Origin: Desulfopila sp. IMCC35006
GTDB lineage: Bacteria; Desulfobacterota; Desulfobulbia; Desulfobulbales; Desulfocapsaceae
Reading direction: 5' to 3'
Length of the DNA: 64,000 nucleotides
NCBI RefSeq assembly: GCF_005116645.1
Contig: NZ_SWCM01000006.1
Location: 281,995-345,994, forward strand
Shown here: piece after piece, positions 51,857-60,798 of the stretch
Numbering within the stretch: the first letter of the stretch is position 1
How the letters are laid out: each line of letters begins with the position of its first letter
Position numbers and translations under genes: made by a program
The notes under the pieces: model-generated
The model's database searches: none
What the model saw: the letters and a program-made list of their open reading frames with translations, nothing else
Told to the model about the DNA's origin: nothing

Positions 51857-53659
51857 ATGAAATGTTATAGTTACGTAAGATTCAGCTCAGCGGCACAAGC
51901 GGCTGGGAAATCTCTTGAGAGGCAAGTCGAAACAGCACGTAAGTTTGCTCAAGAGATGAACTGGGAGATGGACGAGTCTCTCTGTATGCACGATCTAGGT
52001 TTATCAGGTTTTCATGCCGTACACAAAGAGAAAGGCGAACTAGGAGTATTTTTACAGGCAATAAAAGAAAATAAGATTCCCGTACCATCTGCTCTGATAG
52101 TTGAGAATTTAGACCGTTTATCAAGGGAATCTGTTCCTGATGCTCTAATAGAATTCTTAAACATATTAAGAGCTGGTATTACAATTGTTACATTAATGGA
52201 CAAACAAATATATGATCAAAGTTCAATAAAAGGAACGCCTTATCAATTGTTTGGTTCAATAATGATTATGGCAAGAGCCCATGAAGAATCAGACACAAAA
52301 GGAAAAAGAAGAACTGACACTTGGAATAGAGCAAAAAAAGAAGCACGAGATGGAAAAAAAATAAAAGCAAGAAATGTTGCCTGGCTAAAACTTGATGAAA
52401 AAAACAACAAATTCATAGAAATCTCTGAACATGTTGATTCAATCCGTAGAATTTATGATCTATATATTCAAGGGCACGGTGTTGAAACAATTTGCAAGAT
52501 TTTGAACCAAGAAAAACGGAAGACATTTCACAAAATCACTAAAAGTTGGGCAAATACAACAGTAAATCGGTTGCTTACGACAAGAGCGGTTCTTGGCGAA
52601 ATTCAATTCATGAAGACCTCAGCAATAGAACATGGAAAGAGGAAGATGATTGAAGATGGGAAAGTAATAAAAGATTATTATCCCGCAATCATTGATGAAG
52701 ATACCTTTTACGAGGCTCAGGCAATAAGAAAATCTAAAGGCGGTCAATTCGGCAAGATCGGGCAAATGAAAAATATTTTCTCTTTGAAAGCAAGGTGCGG
52801 TTATTGCGGCGGCAGTATGAGCTACGGCACTAGAGGCAGAAAGAGATTTCAATACTTGTATTGTAACAATGCAAAGAAAGGCATTTGTAACATCAATCAA
52901 ATGTTTTCATTCAGGTATGACCATTTAGAAGAGGCATTTCTTAATTGTTGTAAGAGACTAGAATTAAGGGACATTGTAAACGACAAGCAATCAATAATAC
53001 AAGCCAATATCAAGAACCTTAAAGTTCAGATCAATACGATCAACAGCAAGATTCAAGAATCTGAGGAGAATGTCAAAAAGTTAAAAATCGCATTAACAAG
53101 CGGAAGTGAGGCAACAATTGAATTTTTCACTGAGTCCATAAATGAAGAATTTTCCAAGCAAAAGGAACTTAAAAACACTCATACAGAATTGCAGGCAGAA
53201 TTACTTGCACAAGAAAATTTACAAGGCTGTGCAGAAGTGAATTTGGAGACATTGAAAACGGTCATTCAGCAAATGAACTCAACCGATGAAGGTACAAGGC
53301 TTGATACAAGGCGAAAATTACAGAAGGCTATAAGGCTATTGATTGATGAAATTAAAATTTACCCTGTTGGAAAACAGTATAAGACTCTTATGGAAGACCC
53401 GATATTTTCAGAGAGATATGAAATGGAAAAAATTGGGAAGGCTAATTTTTCTAGAATGTTTAGTAAATTCAAGGAAGTGGAAGTCTTATTCAATGGCGGT
53501 GGTTCATTGCGACTTGTCCACGATTATCAGACAGAGGGCATGAAATTGTTCTTTGAAACAGACAAGAAAGGAATTCTGACTAAGGAGACCATTGAAGAAT
53601 TGAAAAAGAACCCGAATGTAACAGAGGCGATGATTGAGGTATTGAAGGGAAAAATATAA
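51857..53659 (+). CDS. large serine recombinase (integrase)
   Basis: A 600-aa site-specific recombinase. Residues 1-150 form the resolvase catalytic domain (YSYVRFSSAAQAAGKSLERQVE with nucleophile Ser at 10 or 11; VENLDRLSRES with catalytic Arg). A recombinase domain (VNRLLTTRAVLGE) follows, then a zinc ribbon (CGYCGGSMSYG ... YLYCNNAKKGICN) and a long coiled coil (about 375-460) that controls directionality in this class. AAAGGAGAAG lies before the ATG. It sits at the comEC junction and is the likely cause of the insertion. Confidence 0.95.
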   Translation: MKCYSYVRFSSAAQAAGKSLERQVETARKFAQEMNWEMDESLCMHDLGLSGFHAVHKEKGELGVFLQAIKENKIPVPSALIVENLDRLSRESVPDALIEFLNILRAGITIVTLMDKQIYDQSSIKGTPYQLFGSIMIMARAHEESDTKGKRRTDTWNRAKKEARDGKKIKARNVAWLKLDEKNNKFIEISEHVDSIRRIYDLYIQGHGVETICKILNQEKRKTFHKITKSWANTTVNRLLTTRAVLGEIQFMKTSAIEHGKRKMIEDGKVIKDYYPAIIDEDTFYEAQAIRKSKGGQFGKIGQMKNIFSLKARCGYCGGSMSYGTRGRKRFQYLYCNNAKKGICNINQMFSFRYDHLEEAFLNCCKRLELRDIVNDKQSIIQANIKNLKVQINTINSKIQESEENVKKLKIALTSGSEATIEFFTESINEEFSKQKELKNTHTELQAELLAQENLQGCAEVNLETLKTVIQQMNSTDEGTRLDTRRKLQKAIRLLIDEIKIYPVGKQYKTLMEDPIFSERYEMEKIGKANFSRMFSKFKEVEVLFNGGGSLRLVHDYQTEGMKLFFETDKKGILTKETIEELKKNPNVTEAMIEVLKGKI

Positions 53660-53852
53660 CACTAAGAATTACATCAAAAACACTCAGCATAGCATTTTCT
53701 CTGCTTGCGGGTATCACATAAGCAACACCGATAAACTATTGCATCACAAGCATCGTCAGCATTCTTCCAGCATTCCATAGCATTTTCTCAAGCATTGAAT
53801 GAAACGAAATGCCGTGATCATAAAAGATGTAATCACGGCATTGAAAAGAGAA

Positions 53853-54887
53853 CTAAGGCTTATTACAGTTGAAAGCATCTTGTTCAAACTGTTCACAGGT
53901 TTTCGTCTCCCCACAAACCTGTAACATACTATCAATTTCATTTTCTCCAGCTGAATTGATTGGGTCATCAATGAATTGCTTATAGTAATCTTCTAAAAAG
54001 AATTCATGAATTTCTGGACAAACTTCCTTAAATTTCTTGCCATATAATGCCTCTTTCATCACTTTATAACCACGAATACACTTAATGGCTTCTCTTCTAC
54101 CTCGTTTCATACTTTTTTCATAATCAGTCTCTGTTTTCTTTTGACCTGCTATACCCGCTTTTTCAAAAGGTGAGGAATCAACTTCAATCTTTGTTGATAA
54201 TTTTCTCAGAGCCTTTTCGGCTTTTTCAACAAGGTCAGCATCATCAAGAGAATCAAAATAAACTATTAATGATCGGATTTTGCCTTTATATAAGTCGTTT
54301 TCCTCATTTTCCTCATTTTCCTTCTTTCCAGATTTCTTGAGCTTTAAAGCATCTTGTCTCAACATTCCAGGGTGTATCATCTTATCTTCAATGGCTTTAT
54401 TAAACTGCTCCTCAGAAAGACTTGAGAGTTCAATTAATGTCCCCCAAGAACTAGGCAATAGACGCACATTTGCCTTAAGTTTTGGGTCTCTATAAATTTT
54501 TATCAATCTGGTTATAGTCCTCTCGGTAAAGTGAGATTCTTTTATAAATCTTTCCCAATATTTATTCGTCTTGGTAGACTTTATTTCTGCAGAATGAAGG
54601 TTTTCACAATGTTCTTTGGCATTATGAAATAAAAACCCTACTTCAAAAACACCTTCAACCGCTTTGTTCCAGCTCTGCTTTATTCTTTTATGGCGATAAT
54701 AATTACCCATTAGTGGGTCAACGTTTTCAAGACCTTTTTTAAATTCTCGTTCAAATTTATCAAGAGGACTTTCGTCTTCTAATATTTCCAGCTTACTTTG
54801 CTCGGCTGAACTATTAGAAAGTCTTTCCGCTGTCTCAATTGCGTCTTCTTCCGTCATTTCCTCTAAATCAAGCAATTCTGTTGTCAT
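53853..54887 (-). CDS. DUF3102/ParB-like phage or plasmid protein
   Basis: 344 aa. Acidic N terminus; residues about 90-180 (NAKEHCENLHSAEIKSTKTNKYWERFIKESHFTERTITRLIKIYRDP ... LLPSSWGTLIELSSLSEEQFNKAIEDKMIHPGMLRQDALKLKK) resemble DUF3102 and ParB-linked DNA-binding helices that decide replication or partition in mobile elements. The match is by pattern only. GGAG 7 bases before ATG. It follows the sliding-clamp gene by 20 bases on the same strand, so both probably form one replication transcript. Confidence 0.6.
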   Translation of the reverse strand: MTTELLDLEEMTEEDAIETAERLSNSSAEQSKLEILEDESPLDKFEREFKKGLENVDPLMGNYYRHKRIKQSWNKAVEGVFEVGFLFHNAKEHCENLHSAEIKSTKTNKYWERFIKESHFTERTITRLIKIYRDPKLKANVRLLPSSWGTLIELSSLSEEQFNKAIEDKMIHPGMLRQDALKLKKSGKKENEENEENDLYKGKIRSLIVYFDSLDDADLVEKAEKALRKLSTKIEVDSSPFEKAGIAGQKKTETDYEKSMKRGRREAIKCIRGYKVMKEALYGKKFKEVCPEIHEFFLEDYYKQFIDDPINSAGENEIDSMLQVCGETKTCEQFEQDAFNCNKP

Positions 54888-54907
54888 TATGTGTCTCCGT
54901 TGGCTTG

Positions 54908-55672
54908 TTATTCAAAATCAGGAATGTAATGCGGGTCATTTTTTCTTATCCAGTTACCATCCATTTCACCAAAATTAGTATTCGTATTAAGTGCTAACCA
55001 GTACTCAACGCCTATTGAATCTGATTTGCTTTTTATGTGCTTTGTTGAAAAATGACTTATCTCTTTTTTGGAAATTCGGACGTCATAATCAGCGGGTATC
55101 ATTGTTTGAAACTTAGAAAAATCGATTACCACTTGAAAATCATCTATTTTTAAATCCGCATAAACACTGATCGTGAAAATATTAGATGAAGGGTTATCAA
55201 TACTACAAGCGGTGACATCAACTTTGTCTTTACCAGATGGAACAATTCTGATATGTGGTAAGTTTAAAATGACGGTCGCTTTTTTTAAATCATCTAAATC
55301 ATCTTTTGATAGATGAAATTTGATTTCAGTCTCTGGCATAACAATATCTCGATTTACTTTTTCAACGAGATCTTCACTAGCATACACATAACGAACTTTT
55401 GTTCGCTTTTTATTATATGTTATTGTGCAAAAATTTGTTTCAGCATTCCCAAAATCAATATCAGCACCCTCGAACATTTCAATGACCTTTATAAAATTAA
55501 GCAGATCATAAATTGCAAAATCTTTTGGAAATGTTTCTTTAACTGTAGCACTAGACGTAATCGTCTGTTCATGATCAATAACTTTTAATATACTCCCTGC
55601 CTGAATAAAAACAGATGGGTTGATTAGAGCATAATTCTTCAATATTGAAAGTGTTTCTTTCGAAATATTCAC
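54908..55672 (-). CDS. T4 gp45-like DNA sliding clamp
   Basis: 254 aa starting with GTG after AGGAGA. The N terminus NISKETLSILKNYALINPSVFIQAG follows T4 gp45 (LSKDTTALLKNFATINSGIML) nearly residue for residue, and FAIYDLLNFIKVIEMF matches the gp45 VAIYDLNGFLGILSL segment. Two clamp folds, with the second from about residue 125 (EIKFHLSKDDLDDLKKATVILNLPHIRI). The C terminus lacks a clear gp45 tail. As a trimer it would tether a phage DNA polymerase. Confidence 0.85.
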   Translation of the reverse strand: MNISKETLSILKNYALINPSVFIQAGSILKVIDHEQTITSSATVKETFPKDFAIYDLLNFIKVIEMFEGADIDFGNAETNFCTITYNKKRTKVRYVYASEDLVEKVNRDIVMPETEIKFHLSKDDLDDLKKATVILNLPHIRIVPSGKDKVDVTACSIDNPSSNIFTISVYADLKIDDFQVVIDFSKFQTMIPADYDVRISKKEISHFSTKHIKSKSDSIGVEYWLALNTNTNFGEMDGNWIRKNDPHYIPDFE

Positions 55673-56059
55673 CCTTAAGTCTCCTGATTATTTTAGTTGT
55701 CTTTCTAATGTTATGCCACTATTGACATGATAAAAAATTAAGTCAGTGTCAGTATCGGTCAAAACTAAATAGAAAGTCAAATTTATATTTGAAGTATTTG
55801 ATATCTTGATAAAATACCTTGTTAGTTGTTGATTTTGCGCCATTTTTACAAAGAAGTAAATTCTAATCATTTTTGGTAATTATTCCCATAGGATCAGGAC
55901 ACATGTGTCGCTGAAAAGCCTTTTGATAAAATTCCTTAATGATTATTAACTTTCTTTCTTTTTCAGAAAAAAATCTCTCGGAAAACCAGTTCCGGTTGTA
56001 TAAATAGATGTACAGAAGCATAGAAGCACATAATCCAATATACTAAAGAAGAGGCAGAG

Positions 56060-56269
56060 ATGAAGTTTAGAACTAACTTGAACCGTAGAAAGAAAGTAAG
56101 AACTAATGATCCCATGATAAAAATTAATACTCATGTGGAACAAGTGGTAATAGACCGCATTGATGAAATAGCTGACAGTCGGCTCATATCAAGAGCGGAA
56201 TTGATTCGTGAAGTATTAGGAATGTATCTTGATGACATTGATGACGATGCTGAAACAGGAACCAATTGA
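56060..56269 (+). CDS. ribbon-helix-helix (CopG/Arc-like) regulator
   Basis: A 69-aa protein. Basic tail, then MIKINTHVEQVVIDRIDEIADSRLISRAELIREVLGMYLDD, a typical beta strand plus two-helix RHH unit of a transcriptional repressor or antitoxin. AAGAGGCAG is a good RBS. No toxin gene is adjacent in the same direction. Confidence 0.75.
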   Translation: MKFRTNLNRRKKVRTNDPMIKINTHVEQVVIDRIDEIADSRLISRAELIREVLGMYLDDIDDDAETGTN

Positions 56270-56273
56270 ACGT

Positions 56274-56318
56274 AAAAAAAACCGAGTAAGGAAAAATGAA
56301 AGTAAACCTTACTCGGTT
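56274..56318 (-). terminator. intrinsic terminator, minus direction
   Basis: AACCGAGTAAGG and CCTTACTCGGTT pair over 12 bp; on the minus strand eight T follow. It would end transcripts coming from the minus-strand gene at 56606-56821. Confidence 0.8.
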
Positions 56319-56365
56319 AAAAAGACGCCGCAATGAACAACAATCTTTTTTAGAGAGAACACAAA

Positions 56366-56557
56366 ATGGAAAAATCAGAAGAAAACAGAAACCTTCCACA
56401 TCTATTTAGCAATGTAAAACAAACTCTGAAATTAATTACGCTGGGACTCCAATATAAATTGAAAAAAATCTTAGTGATAACGAAACACAAGGTTTGCAAA
56501 GTCATCTATGATGTTTGTAAAGAAGTACCAGAAAAAATGTATCTGCCTAGCAAGTAA
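56366..56557 (+). CDS. small basic hypothetical protein, 63 aa
   Basis: Lys-rich helical protein with GAGAG upstream of the ATG. Ends in a run of eleven consecutive stop codons (separate entry), which marks its reading frame as special. No recognised domain. A minus-strand transcript from the next gene would be antisense to it. Confidence 0.5.
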   Translation: MEKSEENRNLPHLFSNVKQTLKLITLGLQYKLKKILVITKHKVCKVIYDVCKEVPEKMYLPSK

Positions 56558-56587
56558 TAGTGATAATAGTGATAATAGTGATAATAG
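56555..56587 (+). repeat. eleven in-frame stop codons as a 9-bp tandem repeat
   Basis: After the last sense codon AAG the sequence is (TAATAGTGA) three times plus TAATAG: TAA, TAG, TGA repeated, eleven consecutive stops in the same frame, then TCA TAA. Other frames have no such pattern. Confidence 0.95.
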
Positions 56588-56605
56588 TCATAAAATCCGA
56601 AAACC

Positions 56606-56821
56606 TTATGAAACATAAAAATAAATCTCTCCGTACCCGGAATGAGAATTGACGGCTGATTTCTGTCTAGCAAGGACATAGTATTTGTGATTTACATCGC
56701 CTCTGACCCCATCAACGTGAGCGGTGAAATAATCGTAATCATAAGAATCAACGTCCCTCTTGTCCGCATTTGGTGTATTTGAATATTCCCAATTAGAATC
56801 TTCAGGTATTTCTAGCCACAT
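56606..56821 (-). CDS. small acidic hypothetical protein, 71 aa
   Basis: Tyr/Asp-rich (SYDYDYFTAHVDGVRGDVNHKYYVLARQ), reads like a compact beta protein and is followed downstream by a minus-direction terminator at 56274-56318. The upstream stretch carries AAGGAGCTACT before ATG, a good RBS. No family recognised. Confidence 0.6.
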   Translation of the reverse strand: MWLEIPEDSNWEYSNTPNADKRDVDSYDYDYFTAHVDGVRGDVNHKYYVLARQKSAVNSHSGYGEIYFYVS

Positions 56822-56847
56822 AGTAGCTCCTTAAATATTAGTTCATA

Positions 56848-56884
56848 ATGCTCTGACGATGCTCAATATTGCTCGTCAGAGCAT
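56848..56884. terminator. hairpin between two minus-strand phage genes
   Basis: ATGCTCTGACGA (56848-56859) pairs perfectly with TCGTCAGAGCAT (56873-56884) around 13 bases. T-runs are short on both sides, so termination is uncertain. It contains an inverted copy of the GCATCGTCAG word. Confidence 0.55.
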
Positions 56885-56963
56885 TTTCCATTTTACATGT
56901 ACAATCACATTACTGTCCGCCTAACTGCATCGTCAGCATCAAATACCGACAAGAAAATAACAA

Positions 56964-59015
56964 TTAATAACTTACCATGTTGTTCATCATGATAATTGAC
57001 GGATCTTGATTTCTAAGGTTTGATGCGCCAACGTACGCTGATGTATTGTTAGTTGTCTGATTTATTTTAGTTGATTTAGGCGCACTAACAATAGCTCCAA
57101 CACCACCCCGCATTGACTTTTCTTTTTCAACTCCTGCGCGATGTAAGGAATCAGCCTTAAATTGGTTTTCTAATAGACGATTAGACGGATGCATTTGTGA
57201 CAATCTATCATCCATAGATGGTGTAATTATAATTTTCTCTGCTGCTGCAGCCCTTCTGCTTGCTTCACCGAGTACATCATGAGGTCTCTCAAAATTTGTA
57301 GACCATGCTGCGGCTTTTGCTCCTTTGCCTTTTGCTGCTCTGAATTTATCGCCAGCTGATTTTTCAGTGTTATGTGATTCCCATTTAGCAAACTGTAATT
57401 GTTCTTCAATTGATGAATCTTGAATTGGGTGACCGAATAGTTTCTTGAAATCTACCTGTCTTGACCCACGCCATTGAAGAAGCCCAAAAGCAGAACCATT
57501 ATCGCCTACTGCTTTAGGGTTACCCCCATTAGATTCGGCATGTATATTTGCGAGAATAGCCGCTTTTTCATCTTCATTGTAGCCTAACTTGTTCATTTCA
57601 GATATAATTTTTTGGTCATTGCTTCCATATTTGAATTTTCCGTACTTGCCATTACCTGCTCTTTTTTCTGGCATATCTGCAATTGAACTAGCCGCATTTT
57701 TAATATCATTTACTTTATTATTCAGAGTGTCTTTTAATGATTTCAATCTTTCACTTCCAGTGCTATCACCAATTAAAAATGATATTGCACTGTTGAATTT
57801 TTCTTTAAACCAATTGATTACTGCATTGTACATGCCTTTAATGTTATTTTGGAAGTCCTTAAAGAAATCAAAAGTATCAGCTAGTAATTTAGTGCTGGTT
57901 TTATCAATAGTTGATTGTATTTCTGTTTTAATACCAAATAAGCCTGAAACATCATCTAAAATTCTAGCAATTCCACCACCAAAAAAACTACCGAGAGAAG
58001 AAGCCCATTCATCTGCTGTTGTTGCTGTTTCTTTTCCCAATTTATCAGCGGCATTTTTCCAACCATCACTAACTTGGTTGTATATTTGATACGTACCAAT
58101 AGCAGCTACTCCAATTAATGCCGCTGGAATTACAACACCTAAAGCCGTAGTGAGAGCTGTAGTAATTCCAGTAACAGCGCCGCCACCAATAATTGCCTGT
58201 AATAGATTGTCACCCAACCCGCTAAAGAAACCGCCCTTTTCATTTTTTAAATTTAAACCTTCATTACCTTTAACATTAATATTTTCAACTGCGTCAATTA
58301 AACTTTCTTCTCTTCGGATTCTTTCACGATCTGATTCAATCTTGGCAAATTTAGCTGATTCACCACCAGACACCATTACATCAAGTAAAGAACCAATGTA
58401 GTCTAATTTAGCGGAATGATCGCTCAATATTGAATTAGTGCCGTTCTCTAAATCAACCAACTCGCTTGTTTTATTTACATTTTCTTCAACCATTTTAGAA
58501 TTCTTTGCGTCATTGCTGGCTAATTCTATTCGCTGGTCTAATACACCCTTGAGTGTGTTACCAATTAAATCAAAAACAGGGTTTCCTAGACCTACTGAAT
58601 CAATAACAGTTCCGATAGATGGGAGATTATCTTTAAATGACTTCCCAATTGTTTTGACCATTGAGACTTGGCTTTTTCGTACGGAAATATTAGCGGCTTG
58701 GACTTGTTTTGTAAGATTGATTAATGACTTCTTCTCCTCAATAGTTACACTATTTGTGTTTTCAATCTCTCTTTTCAGCACAGTTATAGCTTTAGAATTA
58801 GCTTTGGCATCTTTTGCTGAATTGTTTTTGCCTACACTCTTTCCAATATCTTTTATAGTCTTGGAGAAAGATTTGAATGCCTCGGATTGTATTTTTTCAG
58901 TACTTTCCTGATTAGAAAGCATTTTCTTCATTGAGGCAGCAAATAATGACTTTTGCGATTTCATTATATTTCCGAGTCTTTGGTCTTGTGATGACACTCC
59001 CGCTGGTGCTTTCAT
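56964..59015 (-). CDS. phage tail structural protein with tail-lysozyme domain
   Basis: 683 aa, probably a virion or tape-measure-like protein. N-terminal 300 residues are helical, Lys/Ser-rich with coiled-coil character; a hydrophobic Gly/Ala/Ile segment follows (VTGITTALTTALGVVIPAALIGVAAIGTY, about residues 290-320). Residues about 480-600 (ISEMNKLGYNEDEKAAILANIHAESNGGNPKAVGDNGSAFGLLQWRGSRQ) are a phage tail lysozyme domain with catalytic Glu in HAESNG. The C terminus is Asn-rich. GGAAATTCC precedes the ATG. It is divergent from the baseplate cap gene. Confidence 0.82.
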   Translation of the reverse strand: MKAPAGVSSQDQRLGNIMKSQKSLFAASMKKMLSNQESTEKIQSEAFKSFSKTIKDIGKSVGKNNSAKDAKANSKAITVLKREIENTNSVTIEEKKSLINLTKQVQAANISVRKSQVSMVKTIGKSFKDNLPSIGTVIDSVGLGNPVFDLIGNTLKGVLDQRIELASNDAKNSKMVEENVNKTSELVDLENGTNSILSDHSAKLDYIGSLLDVMVSGGESAKFAKIESDRERIRREESLIDAVENINVKGNEGLNLKNEKGGFFSGLGDNLLQAIIGGGAVTGITTALTTALGVVIPAALIGVAAIGTYQIYNQVSDGWKNAADKLGKETATTADEWASSLGSFFGGGIARILDDVSGLFGIKTEIQSTIDKTSTKLLADTFDFFKDFQNNIKGMYNAVINWFKEKFNSAISFLIGDSTGSERLKSLKDTLNNKVNDIKNAASSIADMPEKRAGNGKYGKFKYGSNDQKIISEMNKLGYNEDEKAAILANIHAESNGGNPKAVGDNGSAFGLLQWRGSRQVDFKKLFGHPIQDSSIEEQLQFAKWESHNTEKSAGDKFRAAKGKGAKAAAWSTNFERPHDVLGEASRRAAAAEKIIITPSMDDRLSQMHPSNRLLENQFKADSLHRAGVEKEKSMRGGVGAIVSAPKSTKINQTTNNTSAYVGASNLRNQDPSIIMMNNMVSY

Positions 59016-59144
59016 ATGGAATTTCCTTTCTATATATTTTACTGCTTTTGATAATTCATTTCTTTATACTATTTATAAGAGTTACAGCGGGAATAAGCAT
59101 TAATACCTCATAAAACCGCATAAATAGTAATATCAAGAGAACAA

Positions 59145-59180
59145 ACAGAACAACAGACAGAACACCTAACAGAACACCAA
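59145..59180 (+). repeat. three 12-bp tandem repeats before the tube-cap gene
   Basis: ACAGAACAACAG, ACAGAACACCTA, ACAGAACACCAA directly follow each other, 18 bases before the ATG of the next gene. They lie in the space between divergent phage genes and may be a binding site for a late regulator. Confidence 0.7.
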
Positions 59181-59197
59181 AATATAGAGGAAAACCA

Positions 59198-59977
59198 ATG
59201 AGTGATAGAATTGATCTGCTCCTTACAGCACCGAAGAAGAGTAGAGTCCCAAAAAGATTAGGTGATATCGCAAAGAATGCGCCATATGTAATATTAACCG
59301 TCGGCATAGAAAACATTATTCTCCCTATGCCCGTAAATGTATCAAGCAATGGTGCAATAATGTGGGATCAAAAACAATTTACTCCTGATTCACCATTAGG
59401 TGCTTCATTGATTGGCGGGTATAATAAAAACAATTCTTATATAGACGCTGTTGCAGTTGGAATGACTGGTGTACTAAATCAAGGTGAACGTAATGTAGCA
59501 TCAAGAGTAGGTGATCTTTTAGGAATTGATGGTGCAAACGATTATATAATGCACAAGAATAAGTCCGCTGTTAACCCAAATGCTGAAATGACATTTCAAG
59601 GTGTTGGCTATAGGCAATTTCAATTAGATTTTGAATTTATTCCTCTTAATAAAGAAGAAGCTGAAAACGTCACGGACTTTATTCAATTCTTTCAGGAGAA
59701 TTGTCTTCCTGATTTTGCCGATGCTTATACCGTATATTTCACGTACCCATCAGCATGGTTAGTTAAATTTTCACAGAAATGGCTCCCTCAATTAATGCCG
59801 TGTTATTTAACAGACTACTCAATAAATTATGGTGGTGTTGGCAAGATGGTTGCGCATCGCGATTCAAAATTGGATTCTAAATATGGTGGTTCAGCCGTTC
59901 AAACAAACATATCACTGACATTTACAGAATCTCAACTGCACACCAAATCAAGCGTCAAAGGCGGGTACAGGGGGTAA
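59198..59977 (+). CDS. T4 gp48/gp54-like baseplate tail-tube cap protein
   Basis: 259 aa. The middle and end (FQLDFEFIPLNKEEAENVTDFIQFFQENCLPDF..., then YPSAWLVKFS, LTDYSINYGGVG, TNISLTFTESQLHTKSSVKGGYRG) follow the pattern of T4-type tube-initiation proteins gp48/gp54, where the tube polymerises on the baseplate. Good RBS GAGGAAAACC. The adjacent minus gene is also a tail protein. Confidence 0.75.
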   Translation: MSDRIDLLLTAPKKSRVPKRLGDIAKNAPYVILTVGIENIILPMPVNVSSNGAIMWDQKQFTPDSPLGASLIGGYNKNNSYIDAVAVGMTGVLNQGERNVASRVGDLLGIDGANDYIMHKNKSAVNPNAEMTFQGVGYRQFQLDFEFIPLNKEEAENVTDFIQFFQENCLPDFADAYTVYFTYPSAWLVKFSQKWLPQLMPCYLTDYSINYGGVGKMVAHRDSKLDSKYGGSAVQTNISLTFTESQLHTKSSVKGGYRG

Positions 59978-60021
59978 ATTCTGGAATAATGAACGAAATA
60001 CAAAAGAACGGAGAACAGAGA

Positions 60022-60798
60022 ATGGGAAAAGCTCTTTCAAATGTAAATGCAAGTTTGAATGGAACGAAAGTTATTGATTTCTTGACTAATACCAAACCTG
60101 TAAAGAACAAGAAGCCAACTAAAATATGTTCTGCTGGAATGGGTGACGCTGCTGCTTCATGGACAGAGAAATACCGAGCTAGAACTTTAGATGAATTAAT
60201 AGTACCTGATTCAGTAAAGAAAGCAGGAGCAAGAATCATCAAAACAGGAAGACTTCAAAATCTTCTTTTACATGGGAATTATGGAATCGGTAAAACATCA
60301 TTTGCAGAAATTATTATCAATGAACTGAAATTTAACGCTCTGACACCGAAATCAAGATTACAGCACAACATAAGGGACTTGTATGCTCTTTCCGCTACAA
60401 CATCGGTATACGGTTCTCGTTACATTGCAATGATTGATGAAGCAGATCACCTTCAAATTCCAGTGCAGAAAGAGATTCTCCGATATCTTGAAGGGTTTGA
60501 TACCCCGATAAAAAGCACAATCTTGATTGCCAATGATGTTTCAAAGATTCATGATGGAGTGGTGAGCAGAGTTAAGGAGCTTAGTTTTGATTGGGAAGAG
60601 AAAGAACAGAACCCACTGACCGCACAATTGAAAAATCGGTTGATTTTTATTCTCAATAACGAAAACGTAATGTACAAGGAGAAGGACTTAGATGACTACA
60701 TCAACGAATTCTTTATTGATTTCTGGGACATTCGGAAGATCATCAATGAACTACAGGGTAGTGTAAGCATTGAAGGTGAGCTTTTATCTTGTTGCTAG
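60022..60798 (+). CDS. T4 gp44-like sliding-clamp loader ATPase
   Basis: About 258 aa AAA+ protein. ASWTEKYRARTLDELIVPDSVKK is the RFC box; Walker A GNYGIGKTS; Walker B MIDEADH; sensor/Arg-finger region HDGVVSRVKELSF (SRV in place of SRC). Length and layout match gp44 rather than cellular DnaX. GGAG 8 bases before the ATG at 60022 supports that start; an upstream ATG at 59989 is also possible. It would load the gp45-like clamp encoded 4 kb away. A gp62-like small subunit is not recognised. Confidence 0.83.
   Translation: MGKALSNVNASLNGTKVIDFLTNTKPVKNKKPTKICSAGMGDAAASWTEKYRARTLDELIVPDSVKKAGARIIKTGRLQNLLLHGNYGIGKTSFAEIIINELKFNALTPKSRLQHNIRDLYALSATTSVYGSRYIAMIDEADHLQIPVQKEILRYLEGFDTPIKSTILIANDVSKIHDGVVSRVKELSFDWEEKEQNPLTAQLKNRLIFILNNENVMYKEKDLDDYINEFFIDFWDIRKIINELQGSVSIEGELLSCC

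Noticed and set aside
55688..55870. A 60-codon minus-strand frame upstream of the sliding clamp.
   Set aside because: No RBS at either possible start and no recognisable sequence; probably the clamp promoter region.
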